From NCBI GenBank assembly GCA_030141605.1, contig JAQGDQ010000515.1:93189-157188 (forward strand): a stretch of 64,000 nucleotides of DNA. Direction: 5' to 3'. A program made the position numbers and the translations under genes. This DNA comes from Tubiluchus corallicola. Taxonomy: Eukaryota > Priapulida > Priapulimorpha > Priapulimorphida > Tubiluchidae. The notes under the pieces were generated by a model, which worked only from the letters and a program-made list of their open reading frames with translations, was not told where the DNA came from and did not search any database. Positions 24,490 to 40,611 of this stretch are shown here, piece after piece. How positions within the stretch are numbered: the first letter of the stretch is position 1; each line of letters starts with the position of its first letter.

Positions 24490-25020
24490 ATCAAATCGCC
24501 CGTCCTAATATCAATATGAAACCGAATTTTTCGTGCCTCATCCCTATTTGCTAATAATGTACCTGGAAATAGACAGAGCATATTATTCAGAAATACTGAT
24601 TATTCCTAATTTGTAAATTACGCACAAAGATTAGTTGTTTATGGAATAGAGTAAAAGCAGTTTTCATATTTTACAAAGAATGTGTAATACGAAAATTTGA
24701 AAAATAATATGGACCTCTCGTTGGTTAAAATAAAAAGCGTTCTTGTGTTTTTAATTACCTCTATTGAATCAGGGAAGGGTCAATCAGGTAGGTGCAGAAA
24801 CTGCACACTATGTAGTAAATTATTTACGATAATTGTAACATTCGTTCGCACCAACTTATATAATAAATAAATTTAATATTTTAAATTTAATTACAGACTG
24901 AAAATTAAAACGCAGCAGCTAGATTGGTGTTTTTGAGTTTTGGTAGAAAAATATTGGTACAGACTAGAAACTTTCTATCCGGTGAATGACAGCTAACAAG
25001 TCCATGTGATATTATATGTT
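24490..25020. other. Intergenic, no feature seen
   Basis: AT-rich, no feature recognised. Confidence 0.5.
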
Positions 25021-25039
25021 TCCTTTGCTCACCAATGCC

Positions 25040-25135
25040 CAGGTCTAGCGAATACTAAACGCTATTACACTCACATCTCGGATTGCCGGACAAATTCAGG
25101 GAGACGTCGGTTCAAATTTGCCGATATTCCTTGTT
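25040..25135 (+). repeat. tRNA-like SINE fragment
   Basis: B-box-like GGTTCAAATTTG at about 25110, with an A-box-like tctagcgaatac about 60 bases upstream. No cloverleaf. Confidence 0.3.
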
Positions 25136-25354
25136 TTCGATGCTAAACTAATAAAGTAGGCGCTGTAAGTGTATTAGACTCACGATAATATTGAATCAAT
25201 CGCCTAATTATTGTCTCAAAAACGTCTAATACGAGCCGCTCCTATGCAAAGGTATTGTAGCGTGGGCATTGTCCATAGATATGCTCTTTTAAGTAGGAAA
25301 AACGATTTTTGGTTCTTGCCAAGACAGTGGGAGACGGAGTTCAGTGTGTCCACA

Positions 25355-25655
25355 AAAGCGTTTCTGATAATTAAATAATAGATTTAAGATTTAATTAATG
25401 GCGGACAAGCCCAACTATTGATGACATCACAAACTAACATAATTTCCAGTTGCAAACATATTTCACCAGCGCATTGCAGCAAGGTGCTACTGTAAGATGT
25501 TCAGTGTGTTGTACTAAAACTAAGCAAGTTTTAAGACAAAAATGTAAATTTTAACTCACTCATGAACTGACGAACGGGTGTAGTTCGTTACAAACTAAAA
25601 CATCTGACTTGAGAGGCACAGCGCCTGTTTTTTGTGGAATATGTGAAAGGCCTTT
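25355..25655 (-). mobile_element. MITE family B, partial copy
   Basis: Matches the middle of family B (ataatagatt, ggcggacaagcccaactat, gatgacatcacaaactaac, gttgtactaaaactaagcaa). Both ends lost. Confidence 0.65.
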
Positions 25656-26334
25656 GATTGTGTTCTGCTATGCTGTCTGGAAGAAATCCTTGCACCTGAT
25701 GAAATATACATCATAAGTATAATGTTAGAAAATTTATTAATTCAAGTCAGGTGAATTGCAAAAAGCTTAGGAAATAGTCTATTATTGCATTTATACATGA
25801 ACACTGCAATATTCCATTTAATTAAATCATCTAATTACATAATGCTACATTCACGGTAACGAAGTAACGAGGTAACGATGTTCTGTACTAGTGGAGCAGT
25901 GCTGTGTAGTGCTGTGTAGCCAGCAGGTTGGCATGTGAATGGAAGTTGCTTGCACAGTGTTAATATTAAGCAGACCTGGGCAAGTCTACCAGACAGACCA
26001 TAGATACCTGTAGTGTATTATGCTCATAGATAAACTGAAATGCTCTGTCTAGATACTGCAAAATATAAAATTAAATAATTAACTCCGACTGCTTTTGAAG
26101 TAACTCTGGTCGTGCATTATGGCAATACACACGTACATGTGAACAAACACACTATGTCACTATAATTTGCTAAAATTGGCTTAATTGTACACATGGATCC
26201 ACAATTATGAATCATTGCTAGTCTTCAAGACTGACAAATGTGAGTGTGTGCTGCTATACGCCTAGACAAGTTTACGTTTATATATTTCCACTCTGCATCT
26301 TACAGTTATAATAAAAATACAGATAGTTTTCCGC

Positions 26335-26486
26335 TGCACTAAATATAAATATAAATGCAATATAATCCAGAAATTAGAAAAGAGATTCTTATGCAACATA
26401 TACATGTGCAAATTACATTACTGAATAATTTTGATGCATACAGTTTGAGCCTAAAAGCGTAACTTGACAGGCCAAACTGTACGTGG
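26335..26486 (-). repeat. Interspersed repeat family D, copy 2
   Basis: Reverse complement of 13648-13795. The rest of 25660-27400 shows no gene. ORF 26663-26914 has no support. Confidence 0.6.
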
Positions 26487-27419
26487 AAAACTTAAAGAAA
26501 TGATTAATAATTGAAATAATGATAATATATAGATAAATGTGGAAGGGGGTAGTGAATGAAAGATGAAATGGAGCGAGAACTAAGAAAAACCGTGATCATT
26601 TTTATAAAGTGTTCAGTAACCTGTTAAATATAGAAATATAGTCACGTTTTATTAAAATTACTGTGGAAAACAAATGCAGGCGAGAAGCATACGTAACACC
26701 ACCACACACAATAGAGTGTGCAAGACCAGCAAGAATAAGTGCTCTAACACACTCTTCAATGACAGTAAGAAACACTTCTACACTTCTGTGTAGGTGTTCG
26801 TCTCGTTGGGGATTTACCTACATAGCTTATGAAGTTAATATATGCAGGGAGACACGTGACACCCTAAAGCAGCGTCACTGTACGTCACTGAACGCAATGC
26901 CTATGCCGCGGTAACACCGAATGACTCAGTAGCCTAAAATATCCGAGTCCACTAGCGCGTAGCTTATTTGTCCCGTGTAACTTTTAGTTTACGCATAGGT
27001 AGGTTGGGTACAGTACCTGGGTGGATCTTAATCGTGGTTAAGCTTTTGCCAAATACCATCTTCCTGCAACGGAAATTACTGAGTAAATTACATAGTGTAG
27101 TCTGCGTTGTTAAAAAGCTAATGTACTATTAAATTGACTTAATACTAAAGCATTGTGCTTGGTAAAACTAACAAAATATAACTACCTAGTTTACAACTAG
27201 ATACGCCTGGTTTGTTTCTAAGAATCGCCCAAGCGCTAACCGGACCGTAGATTGCATAAAAACTAGCCAAGAAACAAACGGAATTGCATTGTGTACTTCG
27301 CCAATATTGCCAAATAGAGTAGTTTACCTTAAATTAGTACTAACTCATCGTGTACCTAATAGTTCAGACGTATACGATAATATTGTGAACAGTTTAGTTA
27401 CACTGCCAATACTTACAAC

Positions 27420-31349
<3,930 letters not shown>

Positions 31350-31527
31350 ATGTCCTTATAAACGTTGAAACAGGTTGTACTTATTATATCATAAATGCAT
31401 GACTTACAATTTTAAATAATATTATGGCAATTTTTAATCTAGTTTTAGTCATTGCAAATATTTTAATTGTATGTATTTATGTCTTTATTATGCTGAAATA
31501 AGCAGTAAACAGTCTATCATTATGTAA

Positions 31528-31622
<95 letters not shown>

Positions 31623-31632
31623 TAGTAGTAGT

Positions 31633-31710
<78 letters not shown>

Positions 31711-31711
31711 A

Positions 31712-31765
<54 letters not shown>

Positions 31766-31780
31766 CAGCAGCAGCAGCAG
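31528..31780. repeat. (TAG)n microsatellite
   Basis: About 80 TAG units with few interruptions (a gtg at 31621 and 31631), then CAG units. It begins about 180 bases after the CD225 stop and lies between two convergent genes. Confidence 0.97.
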
Positions 31781-32232
31781 TAATGATGATAATATTAATA
31801 ATAATAATAATAGCCTTTTTCAAGTGGGCTTTAATTTCAACTGACATCACAGCATATGAAGTAAACATGCATAATATGCATTAATATGTATATATTATAA
31901 ATGTATAGACGATAAATGAACTTTCTTTGGAAAAAATGTTGATTCAGTTTTTCTTTCTTGTTATCCTTTTCCACTCATTCTTATTCCAAAAATGAACACA
32001 CTCATTGATAGACAGGTGAAAATCAATTAACTTACATGGTGAAGTTAGAAATAACGGCCTCTTCTGGCAGGTTGAGCGAGAAAGATTTGAGCTGAGATTT
32101 CCCGTCTTGACTTGTGCTTTTCAAGGTCAAGGTCATTGACGGCGTACCTGTGTCGAATGTCTGACTTTACGTGAAATGAGATCACGTTCGGTTCATTCAG
32201 CTGAAGGAAAATAAACAGTTACGTCAAACTTA

Positions 32233-32612
32233 AAGAAAGACAGGATGATTGTTAATATTCTACCCCATTTTCAAGTCATATAAAAAGTACAAATCCTGAC
32301 ATAATTAATACTGCAAAACCGTTACAGATAATTAAATAATAGATTAAAAACTTAATTAACGGCTGGCGAGCCCAACTATTGGTGACATCACAAACTAACA
32401 TAATTTTGAACAGCAAAGATATTCCCCGAGCGTGTTGCACGTGTCTGCAAAAGTGAAAATTGAAGTGGAGTGCTACTGTAAGATATTCAGTGTATTGTAC
32501 AGAAACTAGGCAAGTTTTAAGATACAACATCAAATTGCAAATTTACCGTTGTACTCACGCATGAGCTGTCGAACATGTGCAGTTCGTCACAAACTAACAC
32601 ATCTGAACTCAG
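32233..32612 (-). mobile_element. MITE family B, truncated
   Basis: Starts with the family terminus (aaagacaggatga) and ends abruptly at about 32612 in ctgaactcagaggt. It sits 35 bases upstream of the VIT exon, in its intron. Confidence 0.75.
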
Positions 32613-33713
32613 AGGTCAAGCTTTGGCACGGTATGCAATGAATAAATTGAATGCAACCAAGTTGTGCCAACATTTGGTTTTACATGTCAAACGGTTTTGT
32701 GGCATAACTTTAATAAAAAGGCTTGTGCGAAAAATTGTTTTCATCATGCGATGTCAGCACCATTTGTTGCAGGTTCAAGAAGGAGCTACAGAAATGGATA
32801 GCAGACGTTTTTTAGAAGGAAACAAAACAAAAAACTTGCATTATGCGATGTGGTTTTAATTGACATTAAACATTCGCTCGTCTCATTAACCCTTTGCACA
32901 CGATACTACGGCGTAATGTTTTTTCTGCTACAAAAACTGGTAGACTAATTTGGCAAAAACTTTGTGCTAATGAAGAATCAAAAGCATAGGCCTATCATAA
33001 TTATTGCTGATAACCAAGAATCTGACTTTACTTATAAAAGAAACCGCTTGCACCTTGTGATTTCCTTCATGATTTGTAAGGGCAAATTTCAGCTTCTATT
33101 ACTGCTGTTTCATTAGTTAAACCACGACACGAACCAAAGCATATTCGTTGTGAATAAGGTACTATGCATCCTGCTAGGAATCCATTCCGTCTTAGGTTTA
33201 AGCGACTTTCTTATATCGCATCAAGTATGAAAAAAATATAATTCTCTAATTAAATTGTTTCAATGTTGTTGCAAAGAAAGATGTTTCTACACAGATTCCA
33301 GAAAGATTCATTCGAAACCTCCATAGCTCTGATTTCTCATCCATTCTGCAGAGTAATTGGCGAATCCATGTGGTATGGTACGTAGAAACTTCATAGCTAG
33401 ATTTGTACAATTCGGGCAGAAAAGCTGAACGTCGGAGCTGTAGCCTCGAATCTTAGATATGTATATAAATATATATATTAAGCCCATACCAGTAGAATTA
33501 ATATATACGGTAATTGTTAACTTATTTATGTACAACACCTTTAAGTGCTCTTATCAAATAAATATTTTCTTTGCATTTGAAAAAATGTATTAACGTCCAT
33601 ACAACTAGTTGCAAATTAATTAAATATAATAAAAATTGATGCGGCCGATAGCACGATGACCATAAATTATAATTTTAATTTGGTTTTATCTTTTTGTAAT
33701 TTGCAGTTAAATG

Positions 33714-33785
33714 AGTTAATTACCGACTTATTCAAAGTACTGCATCTACATTCGACTTACTTAAGTCACATTTGAGTTATTAAAG
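33714..33785 (+). repeat. Copy of the right arm of the 54.3-kb foldback repeat
   Basis: atgagttaattaccgactta, then gcatctacattcgacttact and aagtcacatttgagtta, match 54573-54641. Confidence 0.7.
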
Positions 33786-33850
33786 CCATTATGCATTGTA
33801 CAAAATAAAATTGTCAAATTAATTACTATTACTATTAGTTACGGAAGCGC

Positions 33851-34022
33851 CTGTGTCGGGTCAGGTGTAGGTCCCTCTACACGCCCTGCTTCCACGTCAG
33901 CAGCGACTCATCCCTTTCTTGTAGGTCCAGACGTCTTGTTTGGGCATACACGTGCCGTGAGAAGCCAGCTGACCTGGAATGCCAGTATAAAAGCGTGTAG
34001 AGGTCTTGATTTCTGACACAGG
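33851..34022. repeat. Foldback sequence (~172 bp) with internal TATA box
   Basis: Left arm CCTGTGTC...CTCTACACGC (33851-33883) pairs with right arm GCGTGTAGAG...GACACAGG (33993-34022). A TATAAAAG at 33986-33993 abuts the right arm. Either a small MITE or a promoter hairpin. Confidence 0.55.
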
Positions 34023-34218
34023 TACTCCTCGGGCGTAGTGCTGTTACTTAGTTATGTGCATGTGTATTTTGTTCCCCTATTTTAATAAGTGCTGGTAATG
34101 ACATGCTATGACAGGTATATGCTATTAGTTTACAGACATTAGCTTAATTAATTAGCATGACATTTGTAATTAAAATTGAGATTTGTAGTTAAGTAATCAA
34201 TTACACAACGATACAAAA

Positions 34219-34309
34219 ATGGATCTTCATGATGCGCAATACCAAGACCGCCATGCCATCTTGGAATTCGACCACCTGAGTCTAATTCAGTCCATTATTA
34301 TGATGCTAC
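34219..34309 (+). CDS. Possible isolated first coding exon (weak)
   Basis: ATG at 34219 opens 30 codons beginning MDLHDAQYQDRHAILEFDHL and ending at a consensus donor, CTAC|gtaagaac. Codon composition is better than the AT-rich surroundings. A TATAAAAG box lies 230 bases upstream inside a foldback sequence. No downstream exon was identified, and the family is unknown. It may be chance. Confidence 0.2.
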
Positions 34310-35790
34310 GTAAGAACATTTAAGTTCAGTTTCTTAAACTGAAAAATATCTAAACTATCCACATTTAACAAAACGCTCAGGCATCTTAAATTAAATCCGA
34401 TAATGCTCTTAGCATCACAATATATTTAAGGAAATAGTCAATGGCTTTCAATATTTAAGGAAATAGTCAATGGCTTTCAATGCTTTTAGAGTGTATTTAA
34501 AAAAAACAGTTATAGATTTTTGTTTATCGGCTGTTTAATTGTAATTGACAATGCACTTTGGCCTGAATGTACTCATGCTGTGTAAACAATGTTTGTTTGC
34601 ACATACCAAGTGTTCCGTAAATACATATTATTCTAATAAAATACTAGTTAAATTACTCCATTAGTTAACAAGTTGACTAGCCTCGCTACTGACATTAAAT
34701 TTGGGTGTGAATAGATTATTTGTGTACACAATTTTTTGTGATGCACTAAGTGTTTTTGAAATAAAATGTCATTGTATTAATTTGTAAAACTTAATGATAT
34801 TGTAAACTTGTGGTGTTCTTTTCTGCGTCGTTCATTTTAAAAGCTATGCATAATACTGAACTAAAGTAGAAAATCAGAAAATTCAGTGCGCAAAGTCTAT
34901 TGAGTTGTTGTTGTTAGTGCATAATATTTACGTTTGTGAAACTAAGATTCTTAAAAAAGATTTTTAAGTGAGTCATTAAAAATTTGATAAAAAAAATAAA
35001 GCTCAGGTATAAGCAATTATCTTTCCCACGACTCTGGGTATAATATTAAAATTCTGTTGGTGTTCAAATGTTCCGTGCTCCAGTGTCACCGTGCTGACTT
35101 ATACCGTCGCAAATGCGCCGTGGATGGGCGTCGTTATAAATTACTTCTTGAATTGCTAAGATTTTCCTTATTGCAGTGGATGAAAGTTTTTAATTTCGTT
35201 ACAATTTGCGTGTCAGTAATCTCAGCATGTTAGTTAACAGGTGGTTGCTTTCCTTTTAAATCTTAATTAAAAGTTTAAAATTTGAAAATTTAGCTGTAGC
35301 ACATGCAATGCGGTGGTTATTGTAGTATACATTAGGCTTGTGAGTTTAGGCCATCCTTTCTGTAGCGGACTGTGTGTGCAGTGACTCATTAAATTAAAAA
35401 GAACCTTAAGTCGGACAAATTAGGTGCTATGAAATAAATCAGATGTTTACTTCACACACGTGGTTCCATACAACATAATTAAAAAAGCACAAGGATTAAG
35501 AATAACAAAGCCAAATGCGAAGACAACTTACGACCATAGGGTCCTTTTCACTTTGCCTTACTTTAGAGATTGCCTAATGCAGTAAATTTGTAGTGGTCGA
35601 ATGACCATGTGACAGAATAAGTAGTAGTAATAAGTCTTTAAATTAATAAAATGTGTAGAAACTTTATGGCGAATTTTGTGAAGTATATTTGTAATACTAA
35701 TAGATACTTTTAGACTGAATTTTTTGACTGGTTCAGTCTGGTGGCTAAAACAAGAAAATAGAAAACTGCATTGAACTGTCAAAGACTTGC
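34310..35790. other. No feature seen
   Basis: AT-rich, presumed intron of the ITIH-like gene. A 30-bp tandem duplication (atatttaaggaaatagtcaa) lies at 34422-34476. Otherwise nothing. Confidence 0.5.
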
Positions 35791-36534
35791 TACATACACT
35801 ATTTTCATGAAAGGAAAACACACATGAAGACAACAGCAATAAGCAGAGAAAAACCCAAAAAGTCATGTGCACTTACTATATATATATATATCACTGATAA
35901 AAACTTTACAGACATGATCAATCAGGTAGTTAATTAAAACTTACACTGCTAAAGGCAAATGCCTCAGTGCAATCTAAACTACTGTGCAGTAATGGAAAGT
36001 AACGACGAATAAAATCAAACATATTTACAACTATGCTCAAAAAAATGAAAAAATTATGATTTAATTAATATGGCCGTGGATATATAAATTCTGAATTAGT
36101 GTGTATGTTGTCGTACTGGTGTGATGATATTTCATATCTGGTTAATATTAGTGATTTTAATTTTGTTTTAAATGCTGATGGGGACTTGATTTGTTTAACC
36201 TGTAATGGTAGAGAATTCCAAAGTAGAATTACTTGTTTGTTTATAGAGTTCGTTCAATAGTGGGTATTTGTCCTAATTTGGTTTAGATTACTTGTTCTGG
36301 AATTAACGATAGGATTCGGAAAAAAGGTAAATCTGTTATTTTGGAATGGTTTGCTGATGTTGTTAATGTATTTAAATATAAAAAGCAGAGTAAAATATTC
36401 TTTGTGTGCTTCAATGATTGCGAATTTTAGAGATTTTCTCAGTTTAGTTGAGCTTACCTGATAGGTTAGTGAAACTCAATAGCAATCTTTACTACCATAT
36501 ATGGGAAGCCGAGCAGGTACAGGTGACAGAACAA

Positions 36535-37388
36535 GTCTTGAACTTAAATTTGTCTTGAGCACTAAAAATAGCATGAGAATAGTCTTGAGGACTAAGAATA
36601 GCATGAGAATAGTATTGAGCACTAATAATAGCACGAGCATAGTCTTAAGGACTAAGAATAGCATTACAGTAATCCTGAGGACTAACATTAGCTTGAGGAT
36701 AGTCTTGAGGACTAAGAATAGCATGAGAATAGTCTTGAGGACTAAGAATAGCATTACAGTAGTCCTGAGGACTAACATTAGCTTGAGGATGGTCTTGAGG
36801 ACTAAGAATAGCATGAGGATAGTCTTGAGGACTAGGAATAGCATGAGCATAGTCTTAAGGACTAAGAATAGCATTACAGTAGTCCTGAGGACTAACATTA
36901 ACTTGAGGATAGTCTTGAGGACTAAGAATAGCATGAGGATAGTCTTGAGGACTAAAAATAGCATGACAGTAGTCTCGAGGAGTAAGAATAGGATGAGCAT
37001 AGTATTGAGGATTAAGAATAGCATGAGATTAGTCTTGATGACTAAGAATAGCATGAGAATTGTCTTGAGGACAAAGAATATCATGAGGATAGTCTTAAAG
37101 ACTAAGAATAGCATGAACATAGTTTTGAGCACTAAGAGTAGCATGAGGATAGTCTTGAGCACTGAAAATAGCATGAGGATAGTCGTGAGGACTAAGAATT
37201 GCATGAGCATAGTCTTAAGGACCAAGAATAGCATTACAGTAGTCTTGAGGACAAGCATTAGCTTGAGGATAGTCTTGATGACTAAGAATAGCACGAGGAT
37301 AGTCTTGATGACTTAGAATAGCATGAGAATAGTCTTGAAGACTTATAATCGCATGACGGTAGTCTTGAGGACTAAGAACAGCTAAGGA
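36535..37388. repeat. 30-bp minisatellite open on both strands
   Basis: About 28 copies of agtcttgaggactaagaata plus gcatgagaat. The unit length is a multiple of three and lacks stops, so 270-residue ORFs appear on both strands (36476-37316). These are repeat translations, not credible genes. Confidence 0.95.
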
Positions 37389-37642
37389 CTGAAGACTTTT
37401 TCCGCTGTGGCATACTGTATTTAATACTTGACAAATAATCTATTGCATGGCTTTTTTTCATTTTTAGTAGTGCCAATATTTTCTAGGCTCCCTGTGCATT
37501 CACCATTTGTTTATTACCTGGTGCGGATATGCGATTTTAGCAAACATTTTGGTTGTAAAAAAGACTGCTTACATCATTATCATCATCATGACTATAAATT
37601 TGAAACACCGCGAGCAGTGACGTTTACTGTTTACATGCTCGA

Positions 37643-38187
37643 CCCCTAGGGGGCTCGTCCGGTATCAAATCCTTCAACTTTCTGCACGTGTGGCTTCCTC
37701 GTAGATCGTTTGCAAATAGCAGAGATTGTTACCCGTGGAGTAATTGACGTGCGTGTTTCAGCTGGTGATCTGTGTCAGCTTTAATGAATGACTGCAACAC
37801 ATGTTGATTTGCTACATTACTGTGTTGGTGTTTGCTAGCGTGTAATGCAAGAGGTCTGTAAACTGCTTTGCCTTGCAAATGCTTGCACTAGTCTATAGAG
37901 GTAGTAGAACTTTTTTTTACCAGTTGCTGTTCATTAAAGTGAGAGTTCTTTATGTAAGGAAAAGGCGGCTGTGCTTCTATTATATTATTAATTGAATGGC
38001 TGCCAGTGTTGGCCGGAAGTAGCTTGTAGCACATCAAATGAAAGGTCTAGATGAGATAAACGGAATGGTATGAGTTAATGCGGACACTTGTTGATCTATG
38101 AGCCCACTAGGGGGCAAAAACCGAAAATGGGAATTGGGAACTGAAGTACACCAAGTGTTGAGATATTGTACCTTATAGCATATCCAG
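37643..38187 (+). promoter_or_regulatory. Three CTCF-like motifs in one orientation
   Basis: CCCCTAGGGGGC (37643-37654), CCACTAGGGGGCAA (38104-38117) and CCAGTAGGGGGCAA (38174-38187) match the bilaterian CTCF core CCASYAGRKGGC. The last two share further flank (aaaccgaaaa) and are a local duplication. Binding is inferred only. Confidence 0.35.
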
Positions 38188-38456
38188 TAGGGGGCAAAAA
38201 CCGAAAAAGCCTGAGAAATGAGAACAGTGCTGTACATGCTACGAAAGACACGACCACTGACACGGGTCTACAGCAGATCTTCCCTTTTTATAAGGTCGGG
38301 TGTGCACGTGACTATTGGCTTCTACTAACACAAGGTGAGAATACGAGTCTGTGCTAGATAAAGCCATGTTCACATGCACACCCGAGAAGTCTACTGTATT
38401 CCCCTGCCAGCATTACATTTCATTTCATTACAGCCCTGTGGTACACTATATATTTT

Positions 38457-38880
38457 CTTACCTATAAAAGTTACCAATTGTTTCTTATATTTGAATAATT
38501 AGCTTAGAAAGTTAATTAACGGCAACCGAACACAGCTATTGCTTATGTCAGAAACTAACCACAGTTTGTGCAATGGGCAGGCATCTTCCCTTGCGCGTCA
38601 AGCACATTTGCATAGGTGATACAGTACTGTTTAAATGCATGATGTCACGAAAATGGGCATTATATGACGTCAGAAACTAACACTGCAGTTCATGATCATG
38701 CTTATCACGTTACCCACTTCTATTTGTCGGTCACACAAATGGGACAAAAAGGCACCACTGCCAATCTTACTAGATTCACTGAGCCACGTGTACCTTTGAA
38801 AGTTTAACGAAATCTGAGTATCCGAGGTAATTATTATTTAATCTAAGCTTTGATTTAAAAAACGCTATTGTAGTTTACAC
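38457..38880 (+). mobile_element. MITE family C, both ends lost
   Basis: Matches 7310-7730. Directly abuts a family A element at 38886. Confidence 0.75.
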
Positions 38881-38885
38881 TGTTT

Positions 38886-39513
38886 CCTCTTACATAAAGC
38901 TTAAAAAAATTCGTCTTGAAATTTTATACCACTTACGTACTGCCTTTTCATATGCATCGGCCGTAACGCTGTATAAAACTTGTAAATTTAAGCTCCCGCG
39001 ATGACCGTTAGACACAGCCATTTTAATGGTAGGTCATTTGAAACAAGTTTTCATAACATTAAGTAAAGTTTTAAAAAATAATCAAAGCATTCGTAGCGTA
39101 CACGTTGCTAATTAAGTAAAATCTTAAATTACTGTATCTTGTCAACAAGATTGAAAATACGTTTTTGGTTAGTGAGTGGCGCACCCTGGAGGGTGAGTCA
39201 GCGACATTTTACCAATTGGCATAAATATTTTAAATTACTATTTCTAGTTACATAAGTCTTTCCAGCAGGTACGTGAAGTGCTAAGTAATATAGATTGCAT
39301 GGAAAGTTTTTTTGAGACATAGTTTAACATTTCCTTTTATTCCCCTAGTGACGTCATGTAATGGCGCCGTCGGAACAGTATTGCGGGAGATTCAAAATGA
39401 AAACAAACGAAAATTCATTTCAACACGAATACGATATGTGCATAATATTGCTGTAAAGTAATATAATTTTTTAAGGCGATTTTTCTGAAACCACTTCAGG
39501 TGCCCTTTTTCTT
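38886..39513 (-). mobile_element. Family A, copy 2
   Basis: Reverse complement of 4893-5530, ending cttgtcgtttaa. Confidence 0.75.
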
Positions 39514-39696
39514 GTCGTTTAAGCTCTGCTATTTTGCAAATCCTCTCTTAACTGTGTGCGTCGCCCTGCCCCTGTAGGCACTCCAATGCAGCCACTTAAG
39601 ATTTTGACACTGTTTATTGGAGAAGTGCCGCCACTAAACAACGTTTGTTTACAAATTCTGGCTCAAGGCGTGGCGATGTGCAGCCTTGTTTACAAT

Positions 39697-39801
39697 GACC
39701 GGTGAAGAATTGTTGACAAAACGAAACGCGATCGTAAACAAACAGTACGTCTCGCGCAAGAGTACAAAGTTTGTCGACTTACTCATGCGCTATAATTAAT
39801 T
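39697..39801 (+). CDS. Small ORF in a GC-richer island (weak)
   Basis: ATG to TAA, 34 residues starting MTGEELLTKRNAIVNKQYVS, sits in a locally GC- and CpG-richer stretch (39540-39790) between two minus-strand copies of repeat family A. Its composition is protein-like (basic, KFVDLLMRY at the end). No splice donor in frame and no family recognised. It could be a first exon, a micropeptide or part of a transposon. Confidence 0.15.
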
Positions 39802-40024
39802 TATTGACACTTGTCTGTGCAATGCAGTAAGTGTCTGTGTGGTTTTATGTAGTCTTATATGTAATTTTTATGGTTTTATTTAGATGTTTCGTAATTTTGC
39901 AGTTTTCAAGAAGATCTGAATGTGTTTGTTGAACTTGTTGTGTTAACGATATATTAGTATGGCGAGAACTTGGTAGAAACTAATTATTTTAATTTGCTTA
40001 TACTTGTGGTGGCAAGAAAACACT

Positions 40025-40610
40025 TTTCGTAAGCAGTAATGCTGTAAACAACATGCAAATTTAAATGGCAGTGATGACCGTTTGGCGCAGACATTTTGAT
40101 GGTGGGTCGTTTGAAGCAAGTTTGGATAATATTGTGTGAAGTTTGAAAAAATAGTCAGAGCATTCGTACTTCGTAGCACACATGTTCCTTGCTAAGTAAA
40201 ATTTCAAATTACTGTATCTTGTCAATAAGATTAAAATACATTTCTCATTAGTGAGTGGCGCACCCTGGAGGACGAGCCAGCGAGATTTTACCAATTGGCG
40301 CAAACATTTTAAATTATTATTTCTAGTTACATAAGTCCTTCCAGCAGGTAGGTAAAATAATATGTAATACAATTTTGCATGGGAAGTTTTTTAAGACGTA
40401 AGTTAACATTTCTTTTTCTTCCCTTGATTTACATTTGCGTAGGTGATGTCATGAAATGAATTGGTCTCAACAGTAATGCGGGAGATTTAAAATGAAAACA
40501 AAGAAAAATTCCTTTTTACGCGAGTACGATATACGCATAAAATTGCTATAAAGTAATATAATTTCTTAAGGCTATTTTTCTGAAACCTACTTCGAGTACT
40601 CTTTTTGGAA
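40025..40610 (-). mobile_element. Family A, copy 3
   Basis: Reverse complement of family A. ORFs 39943-40372 (-) are its translation. Confidence 0.7.
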
Positions 40611-40611
40611 T

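Larger units (their letters stand above)
32036..35866 (-). pseudogene. Inter-alpha-trypsin inhibitor heavy chain-like: signal-peptide exon and VIT-domain exon with a one-base frameshift (partial)
   Basis: Two minus-strand exons are visible. Exon 35866-35798 starts ATG and encodes MTFWVFLCLLLLSSCVFSF, a textbook signal peptide, with donor AGT|gtatgt (phase 0). Exon 32200-32036 has a strong acceptor (ttttccttcag) and donor AT|gtaagtt. In its first frame it reads SFHVKSDIRHRYAV. In another frame it reads MTLTLKST followed by FSLNLPEEAVISNFTM. Both halves fit the N-terminal VIT domain of ITIH proteins, which has a VKSxIxxRYA start and a LPEEAFISNFTM block. A single extra base near 32138 breaks the frame, and the unshifted frame hits TAA 15 bases before the donor. 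This is either a decayed gene or an assembly error. No vWA or later exon was recognised to the left, where the CD225 gene lies. The two exons are phase-compatible, but their joining is inferred. Confidence 0.5.

Noticed and set aside
33308-33538. Minus-strand ORF with a CPNC motif
   Set aside because: Only a few residues look protein-like (CPNCTNLAMKFLRTIPHGF); no link to the ITIH-like exons and no family recognised.
36476-37316. Two ORFs of ~270 codons on opposite strands
   Set aside because: They are translations of a 30-bp minisatellite whose length is a multiple of three; no start context, splice signals or domain.
37648-37665. Match to a tRNA-Pro primer binding site (gggggctcgtccggtat)
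   Set aside because: 17 of 18 bases fit, but no LTR end (..CA) precedes it and no gag/pol follows; the same bases are better read as one of three CTCF-like motifs or chance.
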